DNA of 64,000 nucleotides from an uncultured Clostridia bacterium (lineage in GTDB: Bacteria > Bacillota > Clostridia > Oscillospirales > Acutalibacteraceae), in contig CAMMVF010000001.1 in NCBI GenBank assembly GCA_946500295.1, positions 118,290 through 182,289 of the forward strand. The letters run 5' to 3'. The position numbers and the translations under genes are program-made. The notes under the pieces were generated by a model that was not told the DNA's origin, made no database searches, and saw only the letters and a program-made list of their open reading frames with translations. Each line of letters begins with the position of its first letter. The stretch's first letter is position 1. Of the stretch, positions 10,148-19,022 are shown one piece after another.

Positions 10148-10516
10148 ATGGCTCGTATAGCAGGTGTTGACTTGCCGAGAGACAAGAGAGTAGAGATAGG
10201 ATTGACCTACATTTACGGTATCGGCAGAAAAACTGCAAGCGACATAGTTGCTGCAACAGGAGTTAATCCTGACACTCGTGTCAGGGATTTGACAGAGGAC
10301 GACGTATCAAAGCTCAGAGAGTATATCGATCACAACTGCCGTGTGGAGGGTGATCTTCGCCGTGACATTGCGTTTGATATCAAGAGGCTTATTGAAATTG
10401 GTTGCTACCGCGGTGTTCGTCACAGAAAGGGTCTGCCGGTAAGAGGCCAGCGCTCTAAGACCAACGCACGCACCCGCAAGGGACCGAGAAAAACAATGGC
10501 AAACAAGAAGAAATAA
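10148..10516 (+). CDS. rpsM: 30S ribosomal protein S13
   Basis: The 122-residue protein starts [24 protein letters not shown] and ends with the basic [14 protein letters not shown] tail that reaches the P-site tRNA. S13 forms bridges B1a/B1b to the large subunit. A TATGGAGGTG site precedes the ATG. Confidence 0.98.
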   Translation: MARIAGVDLPRDKRVEIGLTYIYGIGRKTASDIVAATGVNPDTRVRDLTEDDVSKLREYIDHNCRVEGDLRRDIAFDIKRLIEIGCYRGVRHRKGLPVRGQRSKTNARTRKGPRKTMANKKK

Positions 10517-10533
10517 GCAAGGAGGTTTAAGCT

Positions 10534-10935
10534 ATGGCAGCACCTAAGGGTAAAAAGACTACAGTACGCCGCCGCCGTGAGAGAAAGAACATTGAGCGCG
10601 GCGCTGCGCACATTCAGTCAACATTTAACAATACTATTGTTACTATATCAGACGTTCAGGGCAACGCTGTATCCTGGGCCAGCGCAGGTGAGCTTGGATT
10701 CAGAGGCTCAAGAAAGTCAACTCCCTTCGCAGCTCAGTCAGCAGCAGAGACAGCTGCAAAGGCAGCTATGGAGCACGGAATGAAGTCCGTAGAGGTTTAT
10801 GTCAAGGGACCGGGAGCAGGACGTGAGGCAGCTATCAGAGCATTGCAGTCAGCAGGTCTTGAGGTTTCTATGATTAAGGACGTAACCCCCATCCCGCACA
10901 ACGGATGCCGTCCTCCCAAGAGAAGACGCGTATAG
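10534..10935 (+). CDS. rpsK: 30S ribosomal protein S11
   Basis: The 133-residue protein has the S11 blocks [15 protein letters not shown] and the C-terminus [13 protein letters not shown], part of the 30S platform that borders the Shine-Dalgarno helix. It lies between S13 and S4 with a strong AAGGAGG site. Confidence 0.98.
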   Translation: MAAPKGKKTTVRRRRERKNIERGAAHIQSTFNNTIVTISDVQGNAVSWASAGELGFRGSRKSTPFAAQSAAETAAKAAMEHGMKSVEVYVKGPGAGREAAIRALQSAGLEVSMIKDVTPIPHNGCRPPKRRRV

Positions 10936-10962
10936 TCCATAAAGAAAAGGAGGAAATAACCC

Positions 10963-11556
10963 ATGGCAAAAAATATGCAGCCTATCGCTAAGCGTTGCAG
11001 AGCACTCGGAATTTCTCCCGCTGTAATGGGATATTCCAAGAAAACTTCCAACAGAAATCCCGGCGGCAACATGAGAAGAAAGAAAAGCGAATACAGCCTC
11101 CAGCTCACAGAGAAGCAGAAGGTTAAGTTCATTTACGGTATAATGGAGAAGCAGTTCAGAATGTACTACGAGAAGGCCGAGAAGGCTCAGGGCAAGACCG
11201 GTGAGGTTTTGCTGACAACAATTGAGCGCAGACTTGACAACGTAGTATTCAGACTCGGCTTTGCCAGAACAAGAAGAGAGGCAAGACAGCTTGTAAACCA
11301 CGCACACTTCACAGTAAACGGCAGGAAGGTAAATATTCCTTCATATCTTGTTAAGCCCGGCGACGTTATTGCTGTAAAGGATACAAGCAAGCAGTCTACT
11401 CGCTATAAGGAAATCGGTGTAGAAAACACACTGCTTCCGAAGTGGCTGGAGAAATCAGAAAACGAGCTCAGCGGCAAGGTAGTTGCTATGCCGGAGAGAG
11501 AGGACATCGACTTCCCGGTAGAAGAGCACCTTATCGTCGAGCTGTACTCCAAGTAA
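10963..11556 (+). CDS. rpsD: 30S ribosomal protein S4
   Basis: The 197-residue protein has the S4-type RNA-binding domain in its middle (RLDNVVFRLGFARTRREARQ) and the C-terminal P..E.HLIVE.YSK ending. S4 nucleates 30S assembly and in several bacteria represses its own operon. Here it is embedded in the alpha operon. A 69-base gap with a hairpin separates it from rpoA. Confidence 0.98.
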   Translation: MAKNMQPIAKRCRALGISPAVMGYSKKTSNRNPGGNMRRKKSEYSLQLTEKQKVKFIYGIMEKQFRMYYEKAEKAQGKTGEVLLTTIERRLDNVVFRLGFARTRREARQLVNHAHFTVNGRKVNIPSYLVKPGDVIAVKDTSKQSTRYKEIGVENTLLPKWLEKSENELSGKVVAMPEREDIDFPVEEHLIVELYSK

Positions 11557-11585
11557 TCCCTATTTTGATAGTATATACGAAGCAC

Positions 11586-11602
11586 GGCGGCTCACTGCCG
11601 CC
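11586..11602 (+). promoter_or_regulatory. Hairpin between rpsD and rpoA
   Basis: GGCGGC-TCACT-GCCGCC forms a perfect 6-bp stem with a 5-base loop, about 20 bases upstream of the rpoA ribosome binding site. There is no T-run after it, so it is not a standard terminator. It could be an mRNA processing site, a partial attenuator or an S4-binding element; the sequence does not decide between these. Confidence 0.45.
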
Positions 11603-11625
11603 TAACACAGGGAGGAGATTCGCTG

Positions 11626-12579
11626 ATGATAGAATTTGAAAAGCCAAGAATAGATATTGAAGAATTATCCGACGACGGCAAATATGGTAGATTTGTAGTT
11701 GAGCCATTGGAGCGTGGCTTTGGCAACACCCTGGGAAACAGCCTGAGAAGGGTTTTGCTTTCTTCTTTGGAGGGTGTGGCAGTTACCTCAATCAAAATTG
11801 ACGGTGTTCTCCACGAGTTTTCAACAATTCCCGGTGTTAAAGAGGATGTAACCGAGATCGTGCTAAACATGAAGGGCTTGACGGCAAAGCTTCACTGCGA
11901 AGGTCCAAAGACTGTTGAAATCAATGCAGAGGGACCCTGTATCGTGACAGCGGATTCTATCAAGTGCGACAGCGAGGTTGAAATCCTGAATCCGGATATG
12001 CACATTGCCACCCTCGGTGAGGATTCAAAGCTTACCATGGAGATTACGCTCGACCGTGGCAGAGGGTATGTACCCGCAGAGCGCAACAAGGCTATCTCCG
12101 GAAACAACGTTATCGGAGTTCTGCCTGTAGACTCTATCTACACGCCCGTTCTCAAGGTCAATTACACCGTAGAAAACACCCGTGTAGGTCAGATAACAGA
12201 CTATGACAAGCTCACGCTTGATGTATGGACAAACGGCGTAATTACTGCTCAAGAGGCAGTATCGCTTGCTGCCAGGGTGCTCACCGAGCATCTCAATCTC
12301 TTTGTTGATTTGTCTGAAAAGGGCCACAACACCGAGATCATGGTAGAGAAGGATGACAAGGGTAAGGAGAAGGTTCTTGAGATGACCATTGAAGAGCTCG
12401 ATCTTTCCGTGCGTTCTTTCAACTGTCTCAAGCGTGCCGGAATTAATACGGTAGAAGACCTGATAAGTAAATCTGAGGATGACATGATGAAGGTTAGAAA
12501 CCTTGGAAGGAAGTCCCTCGAAGAGGTTATCTATAAGCTTCAGAGTTTGGGCTTCAGTCTCCAGAAAGAGGACGAATAA
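11626..12579 (+). CDS. rpoA: DNA-directed RNA polymerase subunit alpha
   Basis: The 317-residue protein contains the dimerising N-terminal domain ([19 protein letters not shown] near residues 29-47) and the C-terminal domain that binds UP elements and activators ([17 protein letters not shown] near 265-281). It nucleates assembly of the polymerase core. ATG is behind GGGAGGAG. Its location among ribosomal proteins links transcription and translation capacity. Confidence 0.98.
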   Translation: MIEFEKPRIDIEELSDDGKYGRFVVEPLERGFGNTLGNSLRRVLLSSLEGVAVTSIKIDGVLHEFSTIPGVKEDVTEIVLNMKGLTAKLHCEGPKTVEINAEGPCIVTADSIKCDSEVEILNPDMHIATLGEDSKLTMEITLDRGRGYVPAERNKAISGNNVIGVLPVDSIYTPVLKVNYTVENTRVGQITDYDKLTLDVWTNGVITAQEAVSLAARVLTEHLNLFVDLSEKGHNTEIMVEKDDKGKEKVLEMTIEELDLSVRSFNCLKRAGINTVEDLISKSEDDMMKVRNLGRKSLEEVIYKLQSLGFSLQKEDE

Positions 12580-12611
12580 TCCTCCGAAATTTTGTAAAGG
12601 AGTGACTTTCA

Positions 12612-12953
12612 ATGCCAGGAACAAGAAAACTGGGAAGAGCAACTGCTCACAGAACAGCTATGCTCAGAGCGTTGGTAACCTTCCTTTTTGAAAACGGCAA
12701 AATTGAAACGACTGTAACTCGCGCTAAAGAGGTAAGCTCTTTGGCAGAGAAGATGATAACTATAGCCAAGGAGGACACTCTCCACAATAAGCGTATGGTA
12801 ATGTCTTTTGTAACAAAAGAGGACGTTGCTCACAAGCTTTTCAGTGAGATTGCTCCGAAGTATGCCGACAGGAACGGCGGTTATACAAGAATCACAAAGC
12901 TCGGACCCCGTAGAGGAGACGCAGCAGAGATGGCTATTATAGAGCTCATCTGA
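12612..12953 (+). CDS. rplQ: 50S ribosomal protein L17
   Basis: The 113-residue protein starts [19 protein letters not shown] and ends [16 protein letters not shown], the short bacterial L17. It is the last gene of the alpha operon; a terminator follows 16 bases after the stop. Start ATG is behind AAAGGAG. Confidence 0.98.
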   Translation: MPGTRKLGRATAHRTAMLRALVTFLFENGKIETTVTRAKEVSSLAEKMITIAKEDTLHNKRMVMSFVTKEDVAHKLFSEIAPKYADRNGGYTRITKLGPRRGDAAEMAIIELI

Positions 12954-12969
12954 TTAGTTATGTACATCA

Positions 12970-12998
12970 CGGCGGAGGTCTCCTCCGCCGTTATATTT
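12970..12998 (+). terminator. Terminator of the ribosomal protein supercluster
   Basis: A perfect 9-bp GC-rich stem (CGGCGGAGG / CCTCCGCCG, 12970-12978 with 12982-12990) with a 3-base loop is followed by TTATATTT. It lies directly between rplQ and the tRNA gene. The T tract is interrupted, so some read-through into the tRNA is possible. Confidence 0.8.
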
Positions 12999-13075
12999 CC
13001 GCCCGTAGCATAGCTGGATAATGCAACGGATTCCGATTCCGGAGATCGGGGGTTCAAATCCCTCCGGGCGGGCCA
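12999..13075 (+). tRNA. tRNA-Arg (anticodon CCG)
   Basis: A 77-base cloverleaf can be drawn. The acceptor stem CCGCCCG (12999-13005) pairs with CGGGCGG (13065-13071), the discriminator is G, and CCA is encoded at 13073-13075. The D stem is GCAT/ATGC, and the anticodon loop TTCCGAT at 13031-13037 gives CCG for CGG codons. The T arm is GGGGG-TTCAAAT-CCCTC. The outer anticodon-stem pair is an A-G mismatch. Confidence 0.95.
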
Positions 13076-13077
13076 TG

Positions 13078-13103
13078 AAAAAAGCGCCTTAGGGCGCTTT
13101 TTT
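13078..13103 (+). terminator. Terminator after tRNA-Arg(CCG)
   Basis: A short GCGCC/GGCGC stem with a TTAG loop is flanked by six A and six T residues, placed three bases after the CCA end. It works symmetrically on both strands in principle. It ends the tRNA transcript. Confidence 0.9.
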
Positions 13104-13107
13104 CAAT

Positions 13108-13236
13108 GATATCCGTTCCGGCGGAACGGATGATATATGCTGTGGGCATATAGAGGAACGGATATTATATCATGGTTGCTATGAAAGTATATCATGCGGC
13201 GAAAGCCGTATATCATATCGCTTGTGATATATCATT
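13108..13236. repeat. Family C repeat: chain of small palindromes
   Basis: A run of short hairpins is separated by TGATAT/ATATCAT linkers. Palindromes include CCGTTCC-GGC-GGAACGG (13113-13129) and CGGC-GAAA-GCCG with a GNRA-type loop near 13197-13208. The stems differ in sequence from each other and only the linkers are conserved. The same layout recurs near 40.5, 42.5, 42.8, 47.6 and 62.2 kb. Confidence 0.75.
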
Positions 13237-13315
13237 AAAATAATTCTATGTGGTTGAAAAGAATGACTTGCGGCGGATTAGTGCAGTTGCCAAAAAGTAA
13301 TTATACACATTATAA

Positions 13316-13474
13316 TATAACCAATTCGCCTATGTCCCCCGCTGTCGGCGGTGGGGGATATTCAGTCTTTCGGTGAGGTTTAATCCTCTAACCCTGAGTA
13401 GCAAAGCACGCTTGCGATGGTTGCAATCATCGCAGGCGTGCTCAAACGGCTTGTCACGCAGGCGAAGATTTAAA
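13316..13474 (+). repeat. Family A multi-hairpin repeat, copy A1
   Basis: About 159 bp running from TATAACCAATTCGCC to GGCGAAGATTTAAA. It is the most diverged copy: hairpin 3 is broken, but hairpin 4 reads GCGATG/CATCGC (13414-13419 with 13428-13433) where other copies have GCGACG/CGTCGC, a compensatory pair change. It lies in the 529-base gap between tRNA-Arg and the VWA gene; nothing else was found in that gap besides the family C run and an AT-rich stretch. Confidence 0.85.
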
Positions 13475-13604
13475 CGTCAAATTTATCTTAATATAATATA
13501 ATATATCGACCGGATTATACCCACACCCCCGCACCTGCCCATTACCTCTTTCATAATATGACTAAGGGAATGATTTTCTCAAATCATAAAAGGGAGGAAA
13601 ACAA

Positions 13605-14987
13605 ATGGGTATTACCAATTCAAACAAAGAAATTAGTGTAAATCAAATTGCCTGCGACGGCAGCTTAAAGGTTACGCTCGCCCTTGCAGCAGAGCCCGAA
13701 ATTTCGTCAAATCCGACGGATATAGTTTTAGTGCTCGACCGTTCGGGCAGTATGGCGGGAACGCCGCTTAAAAATATGAAGCTCGCGGCTAAAACCTTTA
13801 TTGATATTATAGACGAAGCCACCGACAGCTCTCAGGACGGCAATATCGGCTCCGGCAGCAGGATAGGAATAGTAAGCTTTGCACAAAGCGCAACAGCTGA
13901 CACTCAGCTTATCACCTCAGTGGCTGATCTTAAAGCCGCAGTGGACAACCTCTCCGCGGGGGGCTCTACAAATCATGCCGACGCATTCACAAAGGCGGTG
14001 GAGCTGTTTGATCCAATGTCCACCAATGAAAAAGTCATTGTTATGTTTACAGACGGAAAGACGACCTCGGGACCGCCGCCCGCACCGATTGCGGCTGCCG
14101 CCAGAGCGAGCGGAATTGTAATTTACTGTATCGGGCTGATTGGTGCGGACGGAATTGACGTAAATGTTTTAAACGACTGGGCTACCGAGCCTGATTCATC
14201 GCACGTGGTTGTCACGCCGGACGAGGGCGACCTAGAACAGATTTTTGCAGACTTGGCCAAAAATATTTCAAAGCCTGGTGCGACTAATATTGTAATTGAC
14301 GAGGTTGTAAATCCCGACTTTGCAATTACAAACGTGATTGCGCCTAGCGTGGGAAGCGCAGTGCTCGTAAATTCAAACACCCTGAAATGGGAGATTGACA
14401 AGCTCGGAGTTTCGGGTAATGAAGGGGCTTCGCTCGAGTTTTATATTAAGCATATTGCAAATACCTCGGGAGTGAAGCTCGTAAATGAGTCCATTGATTA
14501 CAGCGATAAGGAGGGGAATGTTGTGACTTTTCAAGCTCCTACGGTCGAGGTTAAATGCGGAGTAGTTGTAAAACCGGAGCCCTGTCCGACTCCTGTTAAT
14601 GTTGAGATAGAGGGCTGTAAGGACTCTGTTGTTGTAGATGCAGGCGATGTGTATCTGGAGTCGCTCGGACGAATTTTGCAGCTCGACGTCACTGTTAAAA
14701 ACGTCTGCCCCAACAGACGGGTAGCCTTGGCGGTTATATTGACTGAAGTTGACCAAAAGGGCGATGAGTTCCAGCGGGGAATGAAGACTATCACCATTCC
14801 TGCGCACCATTATTCGGGCTGCCGAGATATACTGGTGAAATGTATCAAGTTTGTGCTGCCCGAGGATTTGGACGTATCGGGAGGACGGCAAAACGCTATA
14901 TGTAACGAGAGGAAGTTTAAGGTGCGCTTTATCGCCCATAATATTGACACGGATTTTCGTTGCTGCGAGTCGCAAATAATAGTGTAA
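13605..14987 (+). CDS. VWA domain protein with cysteine-rich C-terminal domain
   Basis: The 460-residue protein has a von Willebrand A domain at about residues 35-215 with an intact metal-dependent adhesion site: DRSGS (Asp45, Ser47, Ser49), Thr121 in GGSTNHADA and Asp149 in FTDG. A beta-rich region follows (about 220-325). The C-terminal domain (about 325-460) holds nine cysteines. No signal peptide, lipobox, membrane helix or sorting motif is visible, so it is either cytoplasmic or exported by an unrecognised route. ATG is behind AAAGGGAGG. It stands alone, between a family A repeat and a strong terminator. Function is unknown beyond likely metal-dependent protein binding. Confidence 0.85.
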   Translation: MGITNSNKEISVNQIACDGSLKVTLALAAEPEISSNPTDIVLVLDRSGSMAGTPLKNMKLAAKTFIDIIDEATDSSQDGNIGSGSRIGIVSFAQSATADTQLITSVADLKAAVDNLSAGGSTNHADAFTKAVELFDPMSTNEKVIVMFTDGKTTSGPPPAPIAAAARASGIVIYCIGLIGADGIDVNVLNDWATEPDSSHVVVTPDEGDLEQIFADLAKNISKPGATNIVIDEVVNPDFAITNVIAPSVGSAVLVNSNTLKWEIDKLGVSGNEGASLEFYIKHIANTSGVKLVNESIDYSDKEGNVVTFQAPTVEVKCGVVVKPEPCPTPVNVEIEGCKDSVVVDAGDVYLESLGRILQLDVTVKNVCPNRRVALAVILTEVDQKGDEFQRGMKTITIPAHHYSGCRDILVKCIKFVLPEDLDVSGGRQNAICNERKFKVRFIAHNIDTDFRCCESQIIV

Positions 14988-15010
14988 GCTGAAATTTACC
15001 TGTGTCGCAA

Positions 15011-15031
15011 CCGCTCCTTTATTAGGAGCGG
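15011..15031 (+). other. Hairpin just after the VWA gene
   Basis: CCGCTCCT-TTATT-AGGAGCGG is a perfect 8-bp stem 24 bases after the VWA stop codon. No T-run follows. It may protect the mRNA 3' end or act together with the stronger terminator downstream. Confidence 0.5.
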
Positions 15032-15060
15032 TACATAGTTTAGAGAATTATACAGACTGA

Positions 15061-15112
15061 AAAACAAGGCTGATGCCGTTTAAAAACGACATCAGCCTTG
15101 CGTTTGTTTTTT
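15061..15112. terminator. Bidirectional terminator between VWA and M4 peptidase genes
   Basis: An 11-bp stem (CAAGGCTGATG at 15065-15075 with CATCAGCCTTG at 15090-15100) extends inward with CGTTT/AAACG. It is followed on the plus strand by TTTGTTTTTT and on the minus strand by a TTGTTTT tract. It lies between the convergent VWA and metallopeptidase genes. Confidence 0.9.
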
Positions 15113-15215
15113 ATCATAGGTTAAGCTGATTGCACAGCTTTAAAAGCTAAATCGTGGAGGATTTGAGCGGAAGTAATTTTTGTATGGCTTAGCTTATTTA
15201 AATTGAATAAGAGCC

Positions 15216-17921
15216 TTAAGCGCTTATTCCGATAAGCTGATTGTAGTCGACCTCAATCACGGTGTTCCCACTCACGCTGTAGTTTGTATTGTCATCGTCT
15301 ATTTCGTAAATCGGGTAGACCCTCGGTGCGGAGGCGGGATCATTTTTGCAGCGTGCGTAGATTCCCACGTCGCCGTTTTCAACTATCATGCAGTAGCGGT
15401 CAGCTTCGTCTCCCGCAATAAAGACGTTTCCGTCAGAATATCTGAAAACGAAAGAAAAAGCCAGATCCTCAGGAAAGTTGATGGGCTTGAGCTCAACAAC
15501 CGAATAGCCCTCTGCGGGCTCGTAGTCCTGCCAGAGATAGGTGTCGGTATCGACGGCGTTTGCGTCTTCAAACAGCTCTTGAATAAGCTCGGTGCAGTCA
15601 TAATTATTTCTCTGTGCGCTGTACTTGAGATAAGCCCTTATATCGTCGTAATCCGCCATGGGATTAAGCACCATGAAGGTATCGAGCCAGAGATTATAGG
15701 ATTGCTCAAGACTTAGCCCGTTTTGATGAAGCTGGTATGAAATATAGGAGAGTATGGAGTTATTGGTATGTACACCGCCGTTGTCGTTGACCTCGCCCGG
15801 AGAGAGTGTGCTTGTCATATAGTAGGCGTCGCCGATATACTCGGGCTGGTAGTATCTGTGCGGGTCGCCCATGCAGCGAATAGGATTGCCGCTTTGCTCG
15901 GCAAGAGACCAAAGCTCGGTGTCGGATTTTTCAGGCTCTACTATCATTTCGGTCAGATTTCCCAGAATATCCGCATAGCTTTCTTCTATAGCTCCCGTGA
16001 CGTTTTCATAGGTAGCCGGACCTGTTACGGTTTGCTTTACTCCGTGAGTAAATTCGTGAGAGGCGACATCCATGCTTACGCTAATCGGAAAATCACTGAA
16101 TACAAACAAGCCGAAGCCCATAAGATTTCCCATATAACAGGCGTTTTCATATTCTTCACCATACTGCTTGTACCCCAGACAAACCGCAATCGGCATTCCA
16201 TTTCCGTCGAGGGAGTCGATACCGTTATAGCTGTAATTATCATAGCACTTGGTGATGTTATTCATCACGCTTACAAAGACGGGAGATACCTCCGACGGAG
16301 AGGAGAAGTAATAGTAATTTGAAAGCAATGTAGAGACATTGCTCGAATCGTAGCCTTCAAAGCCTATAATTCTTCTCTGGGTGTCGCAGAAATAATACTG
16401 TTGACGGCTTGAATCGTAGGCGACCGAGAGTTCGACTGTGTCGCCAAAGTAGTCTGTGAAGCTCATCATTTGTGTATCTACATTGGCAAAGTAGGCGTCG
16501 TTGTCATAAACATTGCCCTCGGAGCGGTCGTCATATATGTCTGTAACTTGCGTTATTGACTTAATGTCGCCCGAGGAGGCGTTGACATAAATTTTGTAGT
16601 AAAGTGGCTGACCGCTCTCCTCGTCAAATACCTGTCTGTAAACTACCCAGCAGATGGTGTGAGTGCCGTACTCAAGATCGAGGGTAGCTTCTTTGTCGGT
16701 CTTTTCAAACATTGGCAAAGAGGTGCTCACGATTTCCTCAGCCTGCTGTGCACTTATTGTGCTTTGGTCAAAATCCACTACTCCTGCACTCGGCTGAATA
16801 GAGCTTGACAGGCACAGGGTGTTTCCCTCGCTGTCGGCTGCTACAGTCAGGTAGGATTGGCTCAAAAGCGTTGAGCCTACGGTTTGCTGGAAGGTATAGT
16901 ATGTGTCTCCGTTGTCATCTACCTTTGTCATGATCTCAAGCATGGAAACGTCCTGATCCTTGACGTTTAACAGACTTTCCATTGCTTGGAGGGAAGTAAG
17001 GGCGGTCTCCCAGTTTATGACCTTGTAGTCGGTGTAGCGTCCGTTTAAGAATGAAATTTCATTTTGGTCGTTTCGGATTATTTCAATATCGCCGTTGTTT
17101 AGCGCGTTCAAATCCTCAAGGCTGTTGTCGTGAATTTCAGGTTGAGGGGGATATTCCACGGTGAGGGTAAGAGTGACCTCCTGCCCCGAAAGCTCTATAA
17201 CCTGCTCATCGGTGAAGCTCATAATTCCCCCGTCCTCGGCGTTTGCGGTGAAATTTATGGCGGAGACGGAGAAAATTGAGGTCACCAATGCAAAACAGAG
17301 GATAATTGACATCATTCTTCTGTCTTTTCTTTTGATAGCAGCCACTAAGCAAACGGAAAAGAGAAGTACGATGGAAACTGCAAGAAGAATCCTCACTGAA
17401 TCATCGCCGGTGTCGATGGCGCTTTTTCCGTTTTGGTCAGCAGTTTTGAGGGTAGCGGCGGCTTGGGTGGTTGAGGTATTACTTGAGGCAGAGTCTGAGG
17501 ACGAGGTGGCGTCGGTAGCAGAGGTACTTGAGCCTGCGGAGGGCTCGGTCTGACTGTCGGTCGGAGCAGTGCTTTCGGCGGTATCGTCCGTGTTTCCCTC
17601 AGTTGCAGCTGCGGCTTTCACAGTTACGCTGAGGCTGTCGCTTTCTTCACTGCCCAGTGTGAGCTGAGTTTTCGCGGACTCTCCCTCTACTATGGCGTTG
17701 TCGGAGACCGTAAGGCTGTAATTGATTCCGCTTATTTCGTAGTAGTTGGCGTTTTTAACAACAGCCTCAACCTCGGCAGAGGACTTGTCCTCCGATATGG
17801 TAATGATTTGGTCGGCACTGATACCGTCGCTGACGGTCAGCGCCGAGGTGCTTATACAGCCTGCCGATGCAATAAGTGCGGTCGCTATTGCGGCGCAGCC
17901 GATTTTCTTTAGCTTGTTCAT
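15216..17921 (-). CDS. Thermolysin-family (M4) metallopeptidase with a membrane-hairpin N-terminal module
   Basis: The 901-residue protein starts behind AAAGGAGG. Residues 1-25 form a signal peptide, and 28-104 form a beta-rich domain. Residues 105-165 are a Ser/Thr/Ala-rich linker. IDTGDD precedes a hydrophobic helix (176-196), then KRKDRR and a second hydrophobic segment (204-222) ending in an ANA-like cleavage site. A propeptide-like region (about 240-460) leads to the catalytic domain with HEFTH at 622-626, the third zinc ligand Glu646 in GAIEESYADI, and His718 in NNGGVH. All key M4 residues are present, so a secreted or surface endopeptidase is likely. The central part looks like a degenerate sortase-type anchor followed by a second signal peptide, suggesting a fusion or a membrane-hairpin protein. 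Confidence 0.9.
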   Translation of the reverse strand: MNKLKKIGCAAIATALIASAGCISTSALTVSDGISADQIITISEDKSSAEVEAVVKNANYYEISGINYSLTVSDNAIVEGESAKTQLTLGSEESDSLSVTVKAAAATEGNTDDTAESTAPTDSQTEPSAGSSTSATDATSSSDSASSNTSTTQAAATLKTADQNGKSAIDTGDDSVRILLAVSIVLLFSVCLVAAIKRKDRRMMSIILCFALVTSIFSVSAINFTANAEDGGIMSFTDEQVIELSGQEVTLTLTVEYPPQPEIHDNSLEDLNALNNGDIEIIRNDQNEISFLNGRYTDYKVINWETALTSLQAMESLLNVKDQDVSMLEIMTKVDDNGDTYYTFQQTVGSTLLSQSYLTVAADSEGNTLCLSSSIQPSAGVVDFDQSTISAQQAEEIVSTSLPMFEKTDKEATLDLEYGTHTICWVVYRQVFDEESGQPLYYKIYVNASSGDIKSITQVTDIYDDRSEGNVYDNDAYFANVDTQMMSFTDYFGDTVELSVAYDSSRQQYYFCDTQRRIIGFEGYDSSNVSTLLSNYYYFSSPSEVSPVFVSVMNNITKCYDNYSYNGIDSLDGNGMPIAVCLGYKQYGEEYENACYMGNLMGFGLFVFSDFPISVSMDVASHEFTHGVKQTVTGPATYENVTGAIEESYADILGNLTEMIVEPEKSDTELWSLAEQSGNPIRCMGDPHRYYQPEYIGDAYYMTSTLSPGEVNDNGGVHTNNSILSYISYQLHQNGLSLEQSYNLWLDTFMVLNPMADYDDIRAYLKYSAQRNNYDCTELIQELFEDANAVDTDTYLWQDYEPAEGYSVVELKPINFPEDLAFSFVFRYSDGNVFIAGDEADRYCMIVENGDVGIYARCKNDPASAPRVYPIYEIDDDNTNYSVSGNTVIEVDYNQLIGISA

Positions 17922-17949
17922 GGGAACCTCCTTTGATATTAATTGAGTT

Positions 17950-18064
17950 TATAACCAAGTCGCCGATGTTCCCCGCCTGAGTAGGCGGCGGGGGGACATT
18001 TAGTCTTTCGGTGAAGTTTAATCCCCCAACCCTGAGGAGCAAAGCTCCCCGGTGACGATTTAAA
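17950..18064 (+). repeat. Family A repeat, copy A2 (internally deleted)
   Basis: 115 bp from TATAACCAAGTCGCC to GATTTAAA. Hairpins 1 to 3 are present, but hairpins 4 and 5 are missing as a block. It begins 28 bases upstream of the M4 peptidase start codon, so a transcript of that gene starting further upstream would carry the reverse complement in its leader. Confidence 0.85.
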
Positions 18065-18175
18065 TCTGTAGTTTAATTATAATGCAGCGCGGAGAATTGG
18101 TCAATAAAAAAATACATATAAACATGAAAATATTATATAAAATGCTAGAATCCGCCTAAAGCATATATTCGAGAA

Positions 18176-18207
18176 ATAAAAAACCGGCAAATCGTTTTGA
18201 TCTGCCG
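18176..18207 (-). terminator. Terminator of the AIM24 gene
   Basis: On the minus strand CCGGCAGATC-AAAAC-GATTTGCCGG pairs over ten positions with one mismatch and is followed by a six-T run. It sits 24 bases after the AIM24 stop codon. Confidence 0.88.
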
Positions 18208-18230
18208 GGGTGGGTTGTTTATCCGCTTGA

Positions 18231-19022
18231 TTATGAGTGTGTAGCGGCGTGCAGCGAGCTTGTCGGAGCTACGGGACTCATCAGCACCTTGCCTGTACCT
18301 CGATATACATTGACAAGTCCTTCTCCGCTTGCGGCAGAGCCGATGAGGGACTTGGTGGAGCGCTCGACCGTGAACTGTAAGGAGGCAGTCCATGCAACAG
18401 CGAGAGAGCCGTCGATTTTCAAAACGTCGTTGTTTAGCTCGACCTCGACAAGCTCCTCGTAGGGCACATTGCTCTCGAGAACTACCGTACCTGCGCCGTT
18501 GAAGCAGAGGTTGAAAAGTCCCTCTCCACCGGCTAAAGCGGAGCTGACGCTCTTGCGTGAAACTACATTGCGCTGGACGGTGCTGTCGCAGGCGAGGAAC
18601 ATTCCGTCCTCCACTGCAAGACCGCCCTGCCAGGAGGAAACCTCCTGCAAAATAATATACTTATATGTAGGCTCTAAAACCAAAATTCCGCTTCCCACGT
18701 ACTCGGGCTTGACGGCGGACTCGTTTGTCACTGCGCCCTTGACCATCTTGCCAAAGAAATCTCCTACTCCCTTAACGCCGGTTGAAGTCTCGATATTGCC
18801 GGCCATCCACTGCATAGCGCCTGCCTGAAGGGCTACTGCGTTGCCGTTTAAGCTTGCTACCACCTGACGGCGCTTAACGTCCATCTTGCCCATGAAGTAT
18901 TCGTTCATAGCGTTTGAGGGGGAGACGCTTAAATCTCTGTCGTACTCGTAAACGCTGAAATTTCCCATGCGGTTTACGAGCTTTCTGGTGTCGTTGTCAA
19001 AGTTTCTAATCTGAAATGCCAT
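18231..19022 (-). CDS. AIM24 family protein
   Basis: The 263-residue protein matches the AIM24/TIGR00266-type family: repeated short beta strands with glycine-rich turns such as GSGILVLEP, EVSSWQGGLAVEDGMFLACD and GGEGLFNLCFNGAGTVVLES. The family forms a trimer-like beta fold with no known enzyme activity; the bacterial role is unclear. No signal peptide or membrane helix is seen. It is monocistronic, starts with ATG behind an AAAGAGGTT site and ends at a strong terminator. Confidence 0.88.
   Translation of the reverse strand: MAFQIRNFDNDTRKLVNRMGNFSVYEYDRDLSVSPSNAMNEYFMGKMDVKRRQVVASLNGNAVALQAGAMQWMAGNIETSTGVKGVGDFFGKMVKGAVTNESAVKPEYVGSGILVLEPTYKYIILQEVSSWQGGLAVEDGMFLACDSTVQRNVVSRKSVSSALAGGEGLFNLCFNGAGTVVLESNVPYEELVEVELNNDVLKIDGSLAVAWTASLQFTVERSTKSLIGSAASGEGLVNVYRGTGKVLMSPVAPTSSLHAATHS

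Noticed and set aside
12999..13605. Possible integrated element next to tRNA-Arg(CCG)
   Set aside because: No integrase gene and no duplicated tRNA 3' end was seen downstream; the repeats present occur throughout the window.
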